From assembly GCA_014843695.1 (NCBI GenBank), contig CM026401.1, positions 25,171,376 to 25,235,375 of the forward strand: 64,000 bases of DNA, read 5' to 3'. Source of the DNA: Archivesica marissinica. Its lineage: Eukaryota > Mollusca > Bivalvia > Venerida > Vesicomyidae. The notes under the pieces are model-generated. The model searched no databases. It had not been told where the DNA came from and was given only the letters and a program-made list of their open reading frames with translations. The position numbers and the translations under genes were made by a program. Positions 26,501 through 37,923 of the stretch are shown one piece after another (position 1 is the first letter of the stretch; every line of letters begins with the position of its first letter).

Positions 26501-29500
26501 GAAGCAGTTGCTTGATTTCTGCGGTTTGATAATGGAAACGTTTGCTTGATTTCGGCTATATGATAAGGGAAACATTTGCTCTATTTCTGCTGTATGATAA
26601 GGGAAACCTTTGCTTTATTTCTGATGTTTGATAATGGAAACGTTTGCTCTATTTCTGCTGTATGATAAGTGAAACTTTCGCTTTATTTCTGCTGTTTGGT
26701 AATGGAAACATTAGCTCTATTTATGCTGTATTATAAGGGAAACTATTGCTTTATTTCTGATCTTTGATAAGGGAAACATTTGCTCTATTTCTGCTGTTTG
26801 ATAAGTGAAACGTTTGATTGAATTATGCTGTATGATAAGGGAAACATTTGCTCTATTTCTGCTGTATGATAATGGAAACTTTTGCTTTATGTTTGATAAT
26901 GGAAACTTTTCCTTTATTTCAGCTGTTTGATAATGGAATCTTTTGCTTTATTTCGGTTGTTTGATAATGGAAACATTTGCTCTATTTCTGCTGTATGATA
27001 AGGGAAACTTTTGAATGGAAACTGTTGCTTTATTTCGGCTGTTTGATAATGGAAACTTATTGCTTTATTTCTGCGGTTTGATAATGGAAACTTTTGCTTC
27101 ATTTCTGCTGTTTGATAAGGGAAATATTTGCTCTATTTCTGCTGTTTGATAAGGGAAACGTTTGCTTGAATTCTGCTGTATGATAAGGGAAACATTTGAT
27201 CTATTTCTGCTGTATGATAATGGAAACTTTTGCTCTATGTTTGATAATGGAAACTTTTGCTTTATTTCGGCTGTTTGATAATGGAATCTTTTGCTTTATT
27301 TCGGTTGTTTGATAATGGAAACATTTGCTCTATTTCTGCTGTATGATAAGGGAAACATTTGCTTTATTTCTCCTGTTTGATAAGGGAAACTGTTGCTTTA
27401 TTTCGGCTGTTTGATAATGGAAACCTTTGCTTTATTTCGGCTGTTCGATAATGGAAGCTTTTGCTCTATTTCTGCCTTATGATAAGGGAATCTTTTGCTT
27501 TATTTCGGTTGTTTGATAATGGAAACATTTGCTCTATTTCTGCTGTATGATAAGGGAAACTTTTGCTTTATTTCTGCTGTTTGATAATGGAAACTGTTGC
27601 TTTATTTCGGCTGTTTGATAATGGAAACTTATTGATTTATTTCTGCGGTTTGATTTTGGAAACTTTTTCTTTATTTCGGCTGTTTCATAATGGAAATTAA
27701 TTTTTGATTTATTTCTGTGGTTTGATAATGGAAACAGGTGCTTTATTTCGGCTGTTCGATAATGGAAACTTTCGATTTATTTCTGCGGTTATATAATGGA
27801 AACTTTTGCTTTATTTCTGCAGTTTGATAAGGGAAAAATTTGCTCTATTTCTGATGTTTGATAAGGGAATCATTTGCTTTATTTCGGCTGTTTGATAAGG
27901 GCAACTTTTGCTTTATTTCGGCTGTTTGATAAGGGAATCATTTGCTTTATTTCTGTTGTTTGATAAGGGAAACTTTTGCTTTATTTCGGCTGTTTGATAA
28001 GGGAAACATTTGCTTTATTTCGGCTGTTTGATAAGGGAAACTTTTGCTTTATTTCGGCTGTAAGATAAGGAAATCATTTGCTTTATTTCGGCTGTTTGAT
28101 AAAGGAATCATTTGCTTTATTTCTGTTGTTTGATAAGGGAAACTTTTGCTTAATTTCGGCTGTTTGATAAGGGAAACATTTGCTTTATTTCGGCTGTTTG
28201 ATAAGGGAAACTTTTGCTTTATATCGGCTGTTTGATAAGGGAAACATTTGATTTATTTCTGCGGTATGATAAAGGAGACTTTGCTTTATTTCGGCTGTTT
28301 GATATTGGAAACTTTTGCCCTATTTCTGCTGTTTGATAATGGAAACAGTTGCTTGATTTCTGCGGTTTGATAATGGAAACGTTTGCTTGATTTCGGCTGT
28401 ATGATAAGGGAAACATTTTCTCTATTCCTGCTGTATGATAAGGGAAACTTTTGCTTTATTTTGGATGTTTGATAATGGAAACGTTTGCTCTATTTCTGCT
28501 GTATGATAAGGGAAACATTCGCTTTATTTCTGCTGTTTGGTAATGGAAACATTAGCTCTATTTATGCTGTATTATAAGGGAAATTTTGCTTTATTTCGGC
28601 TGTTTGATAATGAACACTTTTGCTCTATTTCTGCGGTTTGATAATGGAAACTTTTGCTCTATTTCTGCTGTTTGATAAGGGAAAATTGTGCTCTATTTCG
28701 GCTGTTTGATAAGAGAAACTTTTGCTTTATGACTGCGATTTGATAAGGGAAACATTTGCTTTATTTCTGCTATTTGATAATGGAAACTTTTACTCTATGT
28801 TGGCTGTTTGATAAGGGAAACTTTTGCTTTATTTCGGTTGTTTGATAAGGGAAGCATTTGCTTTATTTCTGCGGTTTCATAATGGAACCATTTGCTTTAT
28901 TTCTGCTGTTTGATAAGGGAAACATTTGCTTTATTTCTACTGTTTGATTAGGGAAACTTTTGCTTTATTTCTGCACATTGATAATGGAAACTTGTGCTTT
29001 ATTTCTGCTGTTTGATAAGGGAAACATTTGCTCTATTTCTGCTCTATGATAATGGAAACGTTTGCTTGATTTCGGCTGTATGATAAGGGACACATTTGCT
29101 TTATTTCGGCTGTTTGATAATGGAAACGTTTGCATTATTTCGGCTGTTTCATAATGGAAACTTTTGTTTTTTTCTGCTGTATGATAAGAGATACGTTTGC
29201 ATTATTTCTGCTGTTTGATAATGGAAACATTTGCTTTATTTCGGCTGTTTGATAATGGAAATTTATTGATTGATTTCTGCGATTTGATAATGGAAACTGT
29301 TTCTTTATTTCGGCTGTTTGATAATGGACATTAATTTTTGATTTATTTCTGCGGTTTGATAATGGAAACTTTTGATTGATTTCTGCCGTTTGATAATGGA
29401 AACTTTTGCTTTATTTCTGCTGTTTGATAAGGGAAACATTTGCTCCATTTCTGCTGTATGCTAAGGGAAACATTTGCTTTATTTCGGCTATTTCATAATG

Positions 29501-31629
29501 GAAACTTTTGTTCTATTTCTGCTGTATGATAACGGAAACGTTTGCTTTATTTCTGCTGTTTGATAATGGAAACATTTGCTTTATTTCGGTTGTTTAATCA
29601 TGGAAACTTTTACACTATTTCTGTTGTGTGATAAGGGAAACATTTGCTTTATTTTGGCTCTTTGATAAGGGAAACTTTTGCTTTATTTCGGTTGTTTGAT
29701 AAGGGAAGCATTTGCTTTATTTCTGCCGTTTCATAATGGAACCATTTGCTTTATTTCTGCTGTTTGATAAGGGAAACATTTGCTTTATTTCTACTGTTTG
29801 ATAAGGGAAACTTTTGCTTTATTTCTGCGCTTTGATAATGGAAACTTTTGCTTTATTTCTACGGTTTGATAATGGAAACTTTTGCTTCATTTCTGCTGTT
29901 TGATAAAGGAAATATTTGCTCTATTTCTGCTCTATGATAATGGAAACGTTTGCTTGATTTCGGCTCTATGATAAGGGACACATTTGCTTTATTTCGGCTG
30001 TTTGATAATGGAAACTTTTGCTTTATTTCGGCTGTTTCATAATGGAAACTTTTGTTCTATTTCTGCTAATTGATAAGGGAAACGTTTGCTTTATTTCTGC
30101 TGTTTAATAATGGAAACATTTGCTTTATTTCGGCTGTTTGATCATGGAAACGTTTACACTATTTCTGTTGTGTGATAAGGGAAACATTTGCTTTATTTCG
30201 GCTGTTTGATAATGGAAACTTTTGCTTTATTTCGACTGTTTGATAATGGAATCTTTTGCTTTATTTCGGTTGTTTGATAATGGAAACATTTGCTCCATTT
30301 CTGCTGTATGATAAGGGAAACTTTTGCTTTATTTCTGCTGTTTGATAATGGAAACTGTTGCTTTATTTCGGCTGTTTGATAATGGAAACTTATTGATTTA
30401 TTTCTGCGGTTTGATAATGGAAACTGTTTCTTTATTTCGGCTGTTTGATAATGGAAATTAATTTTTGATTTATTTCTACGGTTTGATAATGGAAACTTTT
30501 GATTTATTTCTGCCGTTTGATAATGGAATATTTTGCTTTATTTCTGCTGTTTGATAAGGGAAACATTTGCTCTATTTCTGCTGTATGCTAAGGGAAACAT
30601 TTGCTTTATTTCGGCTGTTTGTTAATGAAAAGATTTGCTTTATCTCTGCTGTATGATAAGGGAAACTATTGCTTTATTTCTGCTTTTTGATAAGGGAAAC
30701 ATTTGCTCTATTTCTGATGTATGATAATGGAAACAATCGCTTTATTTCTGCTGTTTTATAATGGAAACATTTGCTTTATTTCGACTGTTTGATAATGAAA
30801 ACTTTTGCTTTATCTCTGCGGTTTGATAAGGGAAACGTTTGCTTGATTTCGGCTGTATTATAAGAGAAACATTTGCTATATTTCTGCTCTTTGATAAGGG
30901 AAACATTTGCTTTATATCGGCTGTTTGATAATGAAAACTTTTGCTTTCTTTCGGCTGTTTGAATAATGGAAACTTTTGCTCTATTTCTGCTGTATGATAA
31001 GGGAAACTTTCGCTTAATTTCGGCTGTTTGATAATGGACCCTTTTGCTTTATTTCATTTGTTTGATAATGCAAACTTTTGCTCTATTCCTGCTGTATGAT
31101 AAGGGAAACTTTCGCTTAATTTCGGCTGTTTGATAATGGACTCTTTTGCTTTATTTCATTTGTTTGATAATGGAAACATTTGCTCTATTTCTGCTGTATG
31201 ATAAGGGAAACATTTGCTTTATTTCTGCTGTTTGATAATGGAAACTGTTGCTTTATTTCTGCTGTTTGATAATGGAAACATTTGCTTTATTTCTGCTGTT
31301 TGATAATGGAAACATTTGCTTTATTTCGGCTGTATGACAAGGGAAACTTTTGCTTTATTTCTGCTGTTTGATAATGGAAACTTTTGCTCTATTTCCGCTG
31401 TTTGATAAGGGAAACTTTTGCCTTATTTCTGCTGTTTGATAAGGGAAACTTTTGCTTTATTTCGGCTGTTTGATAAGGGAAACATTTGCTTTATTTCGGC
31501 TGTTTGATAAGGGAAACCTTTGCTTTATTTCTGCTATTTGATAAGGGAAACTTTAGCTTATTTCTGCTGTTCATAAGGGAAATATTTGCTTTATATTTGC
31601 GGGTCTTATTGCGACAACTGTACCATCTT

Positions 31630-31672
31630 GTTTTTTCTTTTTCTTTTTTTTTATTATTATTTTTTCTTTTTT
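31630..31672 (-). repeat. A-rich 3' tail region of the LINE
   Basis: The minus strand reads as an A-rich tract interrupted by G, C and T, ending about 30 bp before the last recognisable 34-bp satellite unit. It lies 3' of the LINE C-terminal frame and a ~160-bp putative 3' UTR, where a poly(A)-like tail would be expected. The short stretch 31600-31629 could be target DNA or a post-tail remnant. Confidence 0.6.
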
Positions 31673-31835
31673 CCCATTCTATTTAATTTTCAATAAGAAA
31701 TGAATATAGAATGTTTTTTCATTTTCATGCTCTCGCTCTCTCACCCAAACACTCGCACTTACATGCACACATTCAAACAGCATACGCACGTATCAGCAGG
31801 TACAGAAGCAAATAAAATATGTCCACGAGCTACTT

Positions 31836-32342
31836 CTACCGTATTCTAAATATATCTTTATATATATGTTGGTATAATAATATAATTAATGCGATAGTCT
31901 TTTCAATTTCTAACCGACCTTTTAGGTACTTGATGAATAGGTCGATATGTGGAATCGATGTTTTAATTTTATTTAAGTATATGAAGTACTTGGCTACGAG
32001 AATAATGAAATTGTTTGGATTCTTTTCGGCATCACCTTTTGTTATTAAGCAACATATTATTTCATAATTTATATCTAAGATAATAAGAAAATAATGTTTT
32101 AGTTCTCCCCAAAAAGTGTGTACGTGTTGGCATTCCCAGAATAAATGTTCCATAGATTCTATACCCATAGAACAAAAATCGCACAAGTTTGAGTGTACCA
32201 GTTTTTGTTTGAGTAACAATTTATTTGTTGCAACTAGTCTGTGTAAAAACTTGAATTGAAAATTCCTATATTTGCTGTCTATTGTTGATGTCAAGATGTT
32301 CTTATATATATGCTTCCAGTTTAAATTCGTATCTTTGACCAT
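31836..32342 (-). pseudogene. LINE ORF2 C-terminal domain with CCHC finger
   Basis: A 168-codon frame opens with MVKDTNLNWKHIYKNI. It continues through FQFKFLHRLVATNKLL (residues 28-43) and a putative zinc site, C54-x2-C57-x8-H66-x4-C71, followed by HVHTFW. This arrangement (the zf-RVT type) is typical of the C-terminus of L1/Tx1-like ORF2 and is thought to help RNA or target binding. The segment ends at a stop near 31836, close to the expected ORF2 terminus. It is the least damaged part of the element, but lies in a different frame from the preceding pieces. Confidence 0.85.
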
Positions 32343-33325
32343 TTACTTTCTGCCGTATTATTTGGTCGCGTGGTTTGCATTAGGTGTTCATATATGTATT
32401 TATTTGTTTTCTGATTATCTAGAAGTTCCTTTAATACTACTCTATTTGGGTTAGAATTACCAGCATTTTCTAATTTAATTTGTTTTTTTAAGTCAGCTGG
32501 TACACTTTTTATTACAGATCTATATCTTAAGAAATCACCATCAGGTATATTGTATAAATTTGAATATCTTCAAAGGAGTAAAAATTATTTTTTCTGAAGT
32601 CATAAAGATGTTCCAAGTGTATAACTCCCTTCTCTGCCCATTACTTATAGAAAAAGTCTTATCGTTGACTTTTATATTTATATTATTCCATATAATTTCT
32701 TTGTTTATGTTGGTACATTTTGGCAGAAGTTTAATTATGTTCCAGGAATAATAACATCTTGCAAAAATAAAGAATCTTTTAAGGTATTTTTTTATTTCTT
32801 GTTTATCTATGTTACACTCAAGTAATAGAGCTCCCCCATAAACTGATAAATATATTTGTTATATGAGATGCATTTTTTTCATCTATCAAACGTTTTACCC
32901 AGGTTCCTTTCGCTGCTAATATAAATTTATTCAAATCTACCATTTTAATTCCCCCATGTAAATAGTCTTTCTTAATAGTTTCTCTCTTTATTTTATCCGG
33001 TTTTCCATCCCATATAAACTCAAACATACTTTTTTCTAAGGACATAATTATTTTTTTGTCCGGAGAAAGTAAAACAGAAATAGGGTATATCAGCTTCGGG
33101 AGTGCAAAAGATTTTATGACAGTGATTTTGCCAAGAAGTGTTAGTTTCCGATGTTGCCATTACTTTAAACAATGTTTAAAAGATTTAATCTGTGTATCCA
33201 GATTCCGTTGATACGATAAACGAGTGTCGGTGTAGTAAGTTATCCCTAAAGAGCGGGCACAGATGTCCAATTAAAATATTGATTTGAACAAAACTTTATG
33301 TTTGAGTTTCTTAGTGAACCAGCTC
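32343..33325 (-). pseudogene. LINE ORF2 region downstream of RT, frame-broken
   Basis: On the minus strand a frame below the RT palm can be followed through a few stops. It reads LTLLGKITVIKSFALPKLIY-like text (about 33150-33090), then FEFIWDGKPDKIKRETI and GGIKMVDLNKF (33045-32818). This is the typical thumb/downstream segment of L1/Tx1 ORF2. In-frame stops occur near 33270 and 33165, and the frame is lost again after 32818. From 32818 to 32343 only short pieces remain, with no motif I can name. Confidence 0.75.
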
Positions 33326-34166
33326 TTAGCATTTATTTTCGTTAAGTTTTAACCCTGAGACATGACTAAAATTGTCGAGAACATTTATTAATGTTTCGAA
33401 AGATTTCTTTGACCCATCTGTGACATCAGCGAATAGGACATTTTTAACTTCAATATGATTAATTTCAATGCCCTTAATATCTTTATGTTTTAGAATGCAG
33501 TTTGACAATAGTTCAACACAGATAATAAATAGATATGGGGAGAGGGGGCATCCCTGGCGGACACCTCTTTCGATTATGAAGAAATCAGACATATGGCCAT
33601 TATTTATAACACAACTATTGGGATCTTTATAAAATAGTTTTATCCACTGTGTAAGTGTGGCTTAAGCTACCAAATGCCTTCATAAAATCTGAAAAGAATA
33701 AAATAGATTTTTGATCCGAATTTTCCAGATTTTCCAAAACTTCGAAAATAAGTCGAATATTTTCACCTATGTATAATAATTTAATAAAACCGGATTGACA
33801 TTGATTTATTATTGAAGGCAACACTTTCTTAATTTTGTTGGCAATAACTTTTGCTATTATTTTATAGTCTACATTCAATAAACTGATTGGTCTCCAATTT
33901 TCTATGTGTAGAGTATCTTTATTTTCTTTAGGCAGTAATGTTATTATACTTTGCTTCTGTAAGTCTGTTAAGTTTCGATGTTCGTAAGAATACAAAAGAG
34001 ATTCGATATAATATTCTTTTATGTCATTCCAAAATATTTTATAGAATTCCGTTGTTAATCCATCTGAGCGTTTGTTATTTTTCATGTCCTTTAAAGCTGT
34101 GGCAAATTCAATTTCTGAAACTTGTAAGTTTAATATTTCGTTTTCTTCATTACTTAATTTAGTCAT
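33326..34166 (-). pseudogene. LINE reverse transcriptase domain, broken
   Basis: The first piece (34166-33627, 179 codons) carries SDGLTTEFYKIFW, ENWRPISLLNVDYKIIAKV, QSGFI and motif A as SDFMKAFGSL. There the first Asp is kept, but the conserved Asp of KAFD is Gly. A frameshift with apparent loss of coding sequence follows near 33660. The palm then continues with WIKLFYKDPN and GVRQGCPLSPYLF (33592-33326). The catalytic FADD box reads FADVTDGS: the second Asp and a few following residues appear to have been lost in frame. DGLTTEF also follows a shortened KNNK segment. The family's enzyme copies element RNA into DNA at the nicked target. This copy cannot. Confidence 0.88.
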
Positions 34167-34499
34167 TTATTGGATCCATAAAGTTGAAATTTGAAGTAAA
34201 AATAAAGAGATACATCCGTTTCTTTAAATATGTCTGGCTCTGTTCATTCAAGATTATTTTTAATATCATTCTCAATTTTAGATTCTTCTTTCTTAACATG
34301 TGACGCATATTTAATTGTTTCATTCCTTGTATTGCCCTTAATGATTTCCCACATAGTATTCGGATTGGCTTTTTCATTTATGTTTGCAGTTTCACCTATT
34401 GTATTTCTTATACTATTTTGATATTCTTCTTTCAGCAAAAGACTGTTATTAAGCTTAACATACCCCTTACCCTTTGGTTGGTTTTGCAAATTTAGTTCT

Positions 34500-35285
34500 A
34501 GGCTTACAAGGGAATGGTCAGATTTGAATCCAATATCTATTTTGCAGGAAACTGTGCAATTAACAAGGTTTTGAGATATCAAGAAGTAATCTAACCGACA
34601 AAATATTGGAGTTTTATCATTTGAATGCCATGTGTAGTTCTGTTTCTGTGGGTTTTTTATTCTCCATCATATATCTGAGATATTAAACTGTTCCATTTCT
34701 TCTCGTATTTTTGACCTACATTGTTCATGTGTATCATTACGCCCATTCTTTTTATCTAAGGCAGTGTCTAAAATTGTGTTAAAGTCGCCACCTAATATTA
34801 AATGTTTATCTTCATTTTCAGCGAGAAATTTAATTATCTGTTCATGTATTGAAATGTCATCTATGTTTTGTCTATAAATGTTAATAATTATCTTCATTTT
34901 CAGCGAGAAATTTAATTATCTGTTCATGTATTGAAATGTCATCTATGTTTTGTCAATAAATGTTAATAATTACAAAGTTGTTCCCGTCATATCGAAATTC
35001 AAATGCTATAAGTCTGCCGCATATCAATTCTGTAAATTTAATATTGGTATATTGCAGCCGGTTGTTTAATAAGAAACATACGCCAGCACTATTTGTTTTG
35101 TTTCCACTGAACAATGTCTCCCCTCCCCAGTCTGCTTTCCAGGTGTCTACTTTGCTCAACATTGAGTGTGCCTCTTGCAGAATATATATGTCATAAGTTT
35201 GTAGTTTTAGCCATTGAAACATTTGGTTTCTTTTTAATGTGTTTCCATTTCCCCTAACGTTTAATGTACATAATTTAATACTCAT
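34500..35285 (-). pseudogene. LINE APE-like endonuclease domain, broken
   Basis: The ATG at 35283-35285 opens the usual ORF2 N-terminus. LNVRG lies at residues 8-12 (conserved Asn9), and LQEAH at 36-40 has the metal-binding Glu38. The frame stops near 34953. It resumes in another phase after an 82-bp tandem duplication, carrying GGDFN (residues 36-40 of the 34897-34667 piece), with the catalytic Asp and Asn present. A TGA at 34667-34669 then interrupts it, just before a WRIKNP stretch in the same frame. Further on, KSDHSLV (about 34520) supplies the final Ser-Asp-His motif. All the catalytic motifs are therefore still readable, but at least three lesions prevent a single protein. In the living family this domain nicks target DNA to prime reverse transcription. 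Confidence 0.85.
34806..34969. repeat. 82-bp tandem duplication inside the LINE endonuclease
   Basis: 34806-34887 and 34888-34969 are identical except for one base (T at 34873, A at 34955). The period of 82 is not a multiple of three, so the second copy shifts the frame. The single difference also turns an Arg codon into TGA in the copy read first on the minus strand. The near-identity shows that the duplication is young relative to the other damage in this element. Confidence 0.93.
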
Positions 35286-35399
35286 GTTATTACGGAATAG
35301 TACAAATAATATTTAGATAAATACGGTAGAAGCTCTCGTGTCAACAACAAATTGTTATACATTCTAAGATACATTTATGTTTTGTTGAATAGGTTATGG

Positions 35400-35681
35400 T
35401 AGATTTTGTCTATTTATTGCTATAAAAGCCAGTTAAACAAAATAATGTACGTACATGCAGTTTATCATGGTAGATGTTGTCTATTTATTGCTATAAAAGC
35501 CAGTTAAACAAAATAATGTACGTACATGCAGTTTATCATGGTAGATGTTGTCTATTTATTGCTATAAAAGCCAGTTAAACAAAATAATGTACGTACATGC
35601 AGTTTATCATGGTAGATGTTGTCTATTTATTGCTATAAAAGCCAGTTAAACAAAATAATGTACGTACATGCAGTTTATCAT
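35400..35681. repeat. 71-bp tandem repeat, four copies
   Basis: Copies start at 35400, 35471, 35542 and 35613. The last three are essentially identical, and the first differs at one visible site (ATTTTG for ATGTTG). Each has a TATAAAAG box on the plus strand and the palindrome TGTACGTACA. The block lies 115 bp upstream of the LINE ORF2 start, so it could be a tandem 5' UTR monomer array of that LINE or an independent minisatellite. The last copy ends sharply before an A-rich stretch. Confidence 0.92.
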
Positions 35682-36429
35682 TCCTAAAAAACAAAAAACA
35701 AAACAACAGTATTCCTCACATCTATAATCTAACAAAAACATAGTGTATATACTAACACCATGCTATTAAACAAGAACTGTCTTCTAATAGTCGATCTATA
35801 AAGTACATCGCTTATCAAATACAATTTTAAAATGTGACCATGAATCTTTCACATCAAACATACATGTATAATTTTAGTGTTTCTAATACTCAATTCTTTC
35901 TTCATCTTTTTAAAGTTCATAGTATGTGAACAATATAGTTAGTTCTAGAATCCAGGAGTGTCTATTTACAATCCTGTTGAATCTAGGAAAATGACTGGAT
36001 ATTTAAATTCACTATTTCCCGTTATGCCATTCACAATATATAGTGTTTAAAAACATAAAATCTTTTTTTGCAGTAAATATATGTATCAGAATCAGCCATA
36101 ATGTATTTATATAATTAATGGTCATATGCGTGGATTGAGTGCTAACTCATTTTGTTTTTCAGTTTTATAACCACTCTAAACCACCTACAATACATACATA
36201 CACATTTAAAAGTGACCTCACATAAATTACCAGCACACAACCACACATACCAGGCACACGCCTCCTCAGCGATATTTTAGTCTAAAATAGAAACTACTCT
36301 ATATGCGCAAGCCGAAACATGAACGGCCGCAAGTCAACAACACACCCATAGCAATAAACTGAAAACACACGCATGCAAGGTCACAACCTCTTATATATTA
36401 CATTGTGTGCCAATTACTATCAATTTATT

Positions 36430-36515
36430 AATATGCATATATGTACATGTATATATATATGCATATACTCACACATATACATACATACACATATTTATAT
36501 ACACCTATACATCCA
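36430..36515. repeat. TA/CA-rich low-complexity stretch
   Basis: Interrupted TA, CA and CATA repeats with several ATATATAT and CATACA runs. This is a simple-sequence region with no clean long period. Confidence 0.75.
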
Positions 36516-36891
36516 TTTATACGTATTGTTACTTTATACAGATGATATTATAGTGCATGAAAGTAGGTCTTGTCGAAACGAAAAACAAGACTGACTATAT
36601 AAACTTGTTTATCAACAGTAATTTGTTTTGTTTGTATGTTGAAGATTTGTGACTCTCAGAAGCATGTTTTTTCTGGGATATATTTTGTACACATAATTAT
36701 TATTGTAAATAATAATTTACTAGCAGTCTGCGTGATTAATTCCTACGCGTCAGAACTCCAAAAATAGTAGCTTTATGTTTTAGACTATTAATAAAAAGGT
36801 CACTAAATTGCAAACTTGCTAGAAAAATGACGTCACCACTAAATAATGTTTTATTGCAGATTTGAACACGGTAAGATTATTCATTATGTGA

Positions 36892-36976
36892 ACTTTATTC
36901 AGAGATAAACTTTATTCGCAGGTGGTCTTTATTCAGAGATGCACTTTATTCGGATATGTACTTTATTTGGAGATGC
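36892..36976. repeat. 17-bp tandem repeat, five copies
   Basis: Units begin at 36892, 36909, 36926, 36943 and 36960, exactly 17 bp apart, each starting with ACTTTATTC or a one-base variant. The second half (AGAGATGC-like) is diverged. A weaker sixth unit may precede it at 36875. Confidence 0.8.
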
Positions 36977-37785
36977 CCGTTAACACAGGTTTTACTGCAC
37001 ATTCAATAGGGGAAATACACCAATGAAGCGATGTTGTGAAGATCTCGTGTCGCAGCACGAACACGTAATTATTTATGTTTGGTTGAGAAAATCGGATCCT
37101 TATTCCACTCATCTTGCAAATCAGTTGTAATAAACATAACCAAGGCAATAACATAAACCAGATTAAAATCCTGTCACAAAAATAAACCTTCTCCCATCTG
37201 AAGTATAATAGTGTGCCTTATTTAATGGGCATGCTCACCCAAGAGCTTTTGTTACTAGATTAAGTTGTCATGTTGAATGCTTTAATTTAATGTCTATTTT
37301 GCCTGCTCCAATGTGTAGTAAAGGAGCATGTTGTCAGATGCCAAAATGAAAGAAAACAAAATAATTCCTTCTAAAGTGATTAAGGTTTAGAAGTTAGTAG
37401 TGATAATGTATCAAAACAACGTTACTGACAAAATAAATGAGCAAAATAGTATTAGAGTTGCTGACAAATATTAGAAATGAAGACAAAATCTAAAGTGGTT
37501 ACTAACATGATCGATTTAAATATCAGGGTATTTATTCTTGTGAAAATTACGGTTTTGGGTGACGATGTTGTGTGCATGTGTGTGTTTGCGTTTATTTATC
37601 GTTGTTAACAATTGGACTACTGACCGGTCTTAGTGACGATATGTGTGTTTTGATATAGGTCTGCCAGTACAAAGGCACTGTAAATGAAGACGGCCAAAGG
37701 TCGTTCATTCGTTGAGGCGTGACCCCAATGTGTACCATTCACGTCTTAGTTCCAACGGGGTAAATTTGATGAAAGCAGCTGTGTT

Positions 37786-37797
37786 TCTCACGTGAGA
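37786..37797. other. 12-bp palindrome with CACGTG E-box
   Basis: TCTCACGTGAGA is a perfect palindrome centred on a CACGTG E-box, a known bHLH-factor site. It lies about 140 bp before the 41-bp array begins. A regulatory role is not shown. Confidence 0.3.
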
Positions 37798-37923
37798 GAA
37801 GTCAACACCCTCAGTCGATTCGAGTCAACAGCAGTGAGGGGCAAGTGATGTGAAGTCAATGACATTAAACGGACGCACGGATTTGTTTCATTTTGCTATA
37901 TGTACTTTTGATATCTTCATTCA

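Larger units (their letters stand above)
4787..31600. repeat. 34-bp minisatellite megaarray (array 1)
   Basis: The unit has a 34-bp period, with a conserved TGTTTGATAA core, then GGGAAAC or TGGAAAC, then TTTGCTTTATTT, ending CGG or CTG. Length divided by period gives about 790 units. Variable positions are few and recur: AAGGG versus AATGG, ACATTT versus ACTTTT, TTCGG versus TTCTG, GCTTT versus GCTCT. Some units carry three extra bases (TCGGTCGGATG type, 37 bp). Because 34 is not divisible by three, a frame passes through all three phases every 102 bp. The 60-90-codon open frames (for example the minus-strand SNSRNKAKVS-type repeats) are therefore accidental. The array ends next to the 3' end of a LINE relic. 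No interspersed gene, spacer or other element is visible inside it. Confidence 0.97.
31620..35285 (-). mobile_element. Degenerate L1/Tx1-type LINE, ORF2 portion
   Basis: On the minus strand, ORF2-like pieces follow in the expected order. They are the APE-type endonuclease (35285 to about 34500), linker, reverse transcriptase (34166-33326), the conserved downstream region with FIWDGKPDKIKRET and a GG-KM motif (about 33045-32818), a C-terminal domain with a CCHC finger (32342-31836), a 3' UTR and an A-rich tail near 31672-31630. The domain set and motif spelling fit the L1/Tx1 group of non-LTR elements, whose ORF2 encodes nicking and target-primed reverse transcription. No ORF1 is visible upstream, so the copy is 5'-truncated or its ORF1 has decayed. 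Multiple stops, frameshifts and catalytic losses make it inactive. The tail lies about 30 bp from array 1. Exact ends and target-site duplications were not resolved. Confidence 0.9.
35286..37923. other. Spacer between LINE relic and array 2
   Basis: Apart from the short repeats listed separately, no gene is visible. The open frames here are under 75 codons and resemble nothing I know. No LINE ORF1 (coiled coil, RRM or zinc knuckle) was seen on the minus strand upstream of the endonuclease start. The last 400 bp (about 37530-37920) are less AT-rich and lead directly into the 41-bp array. Confidence 0.6.

Noticed and set aside
4787..31600. CRISPR-like regular repeats
   Set aside because: Units are directly adjacent with no unique spacers, the variation is scattered substitution, and the setting is a eukaryotic genome.
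31620..35285. Plus-strand ORFs opposite the LINE (for example 31819-32067 and 33938-34162)
   Set aside because: They are antisense shadows of the retrotransposon frames, rich in hydrophobic residues from A-rich template, with no independent evidence.
31620..35285. Endogenous virus or LTR retrotransposon
   Set aside because: The APE endonuclease upstream of RT, the L1/Tx1-style C-terminus, an A-rich tail and the absence of LTRs, protease or integrase all point to a non-LTR LINE.
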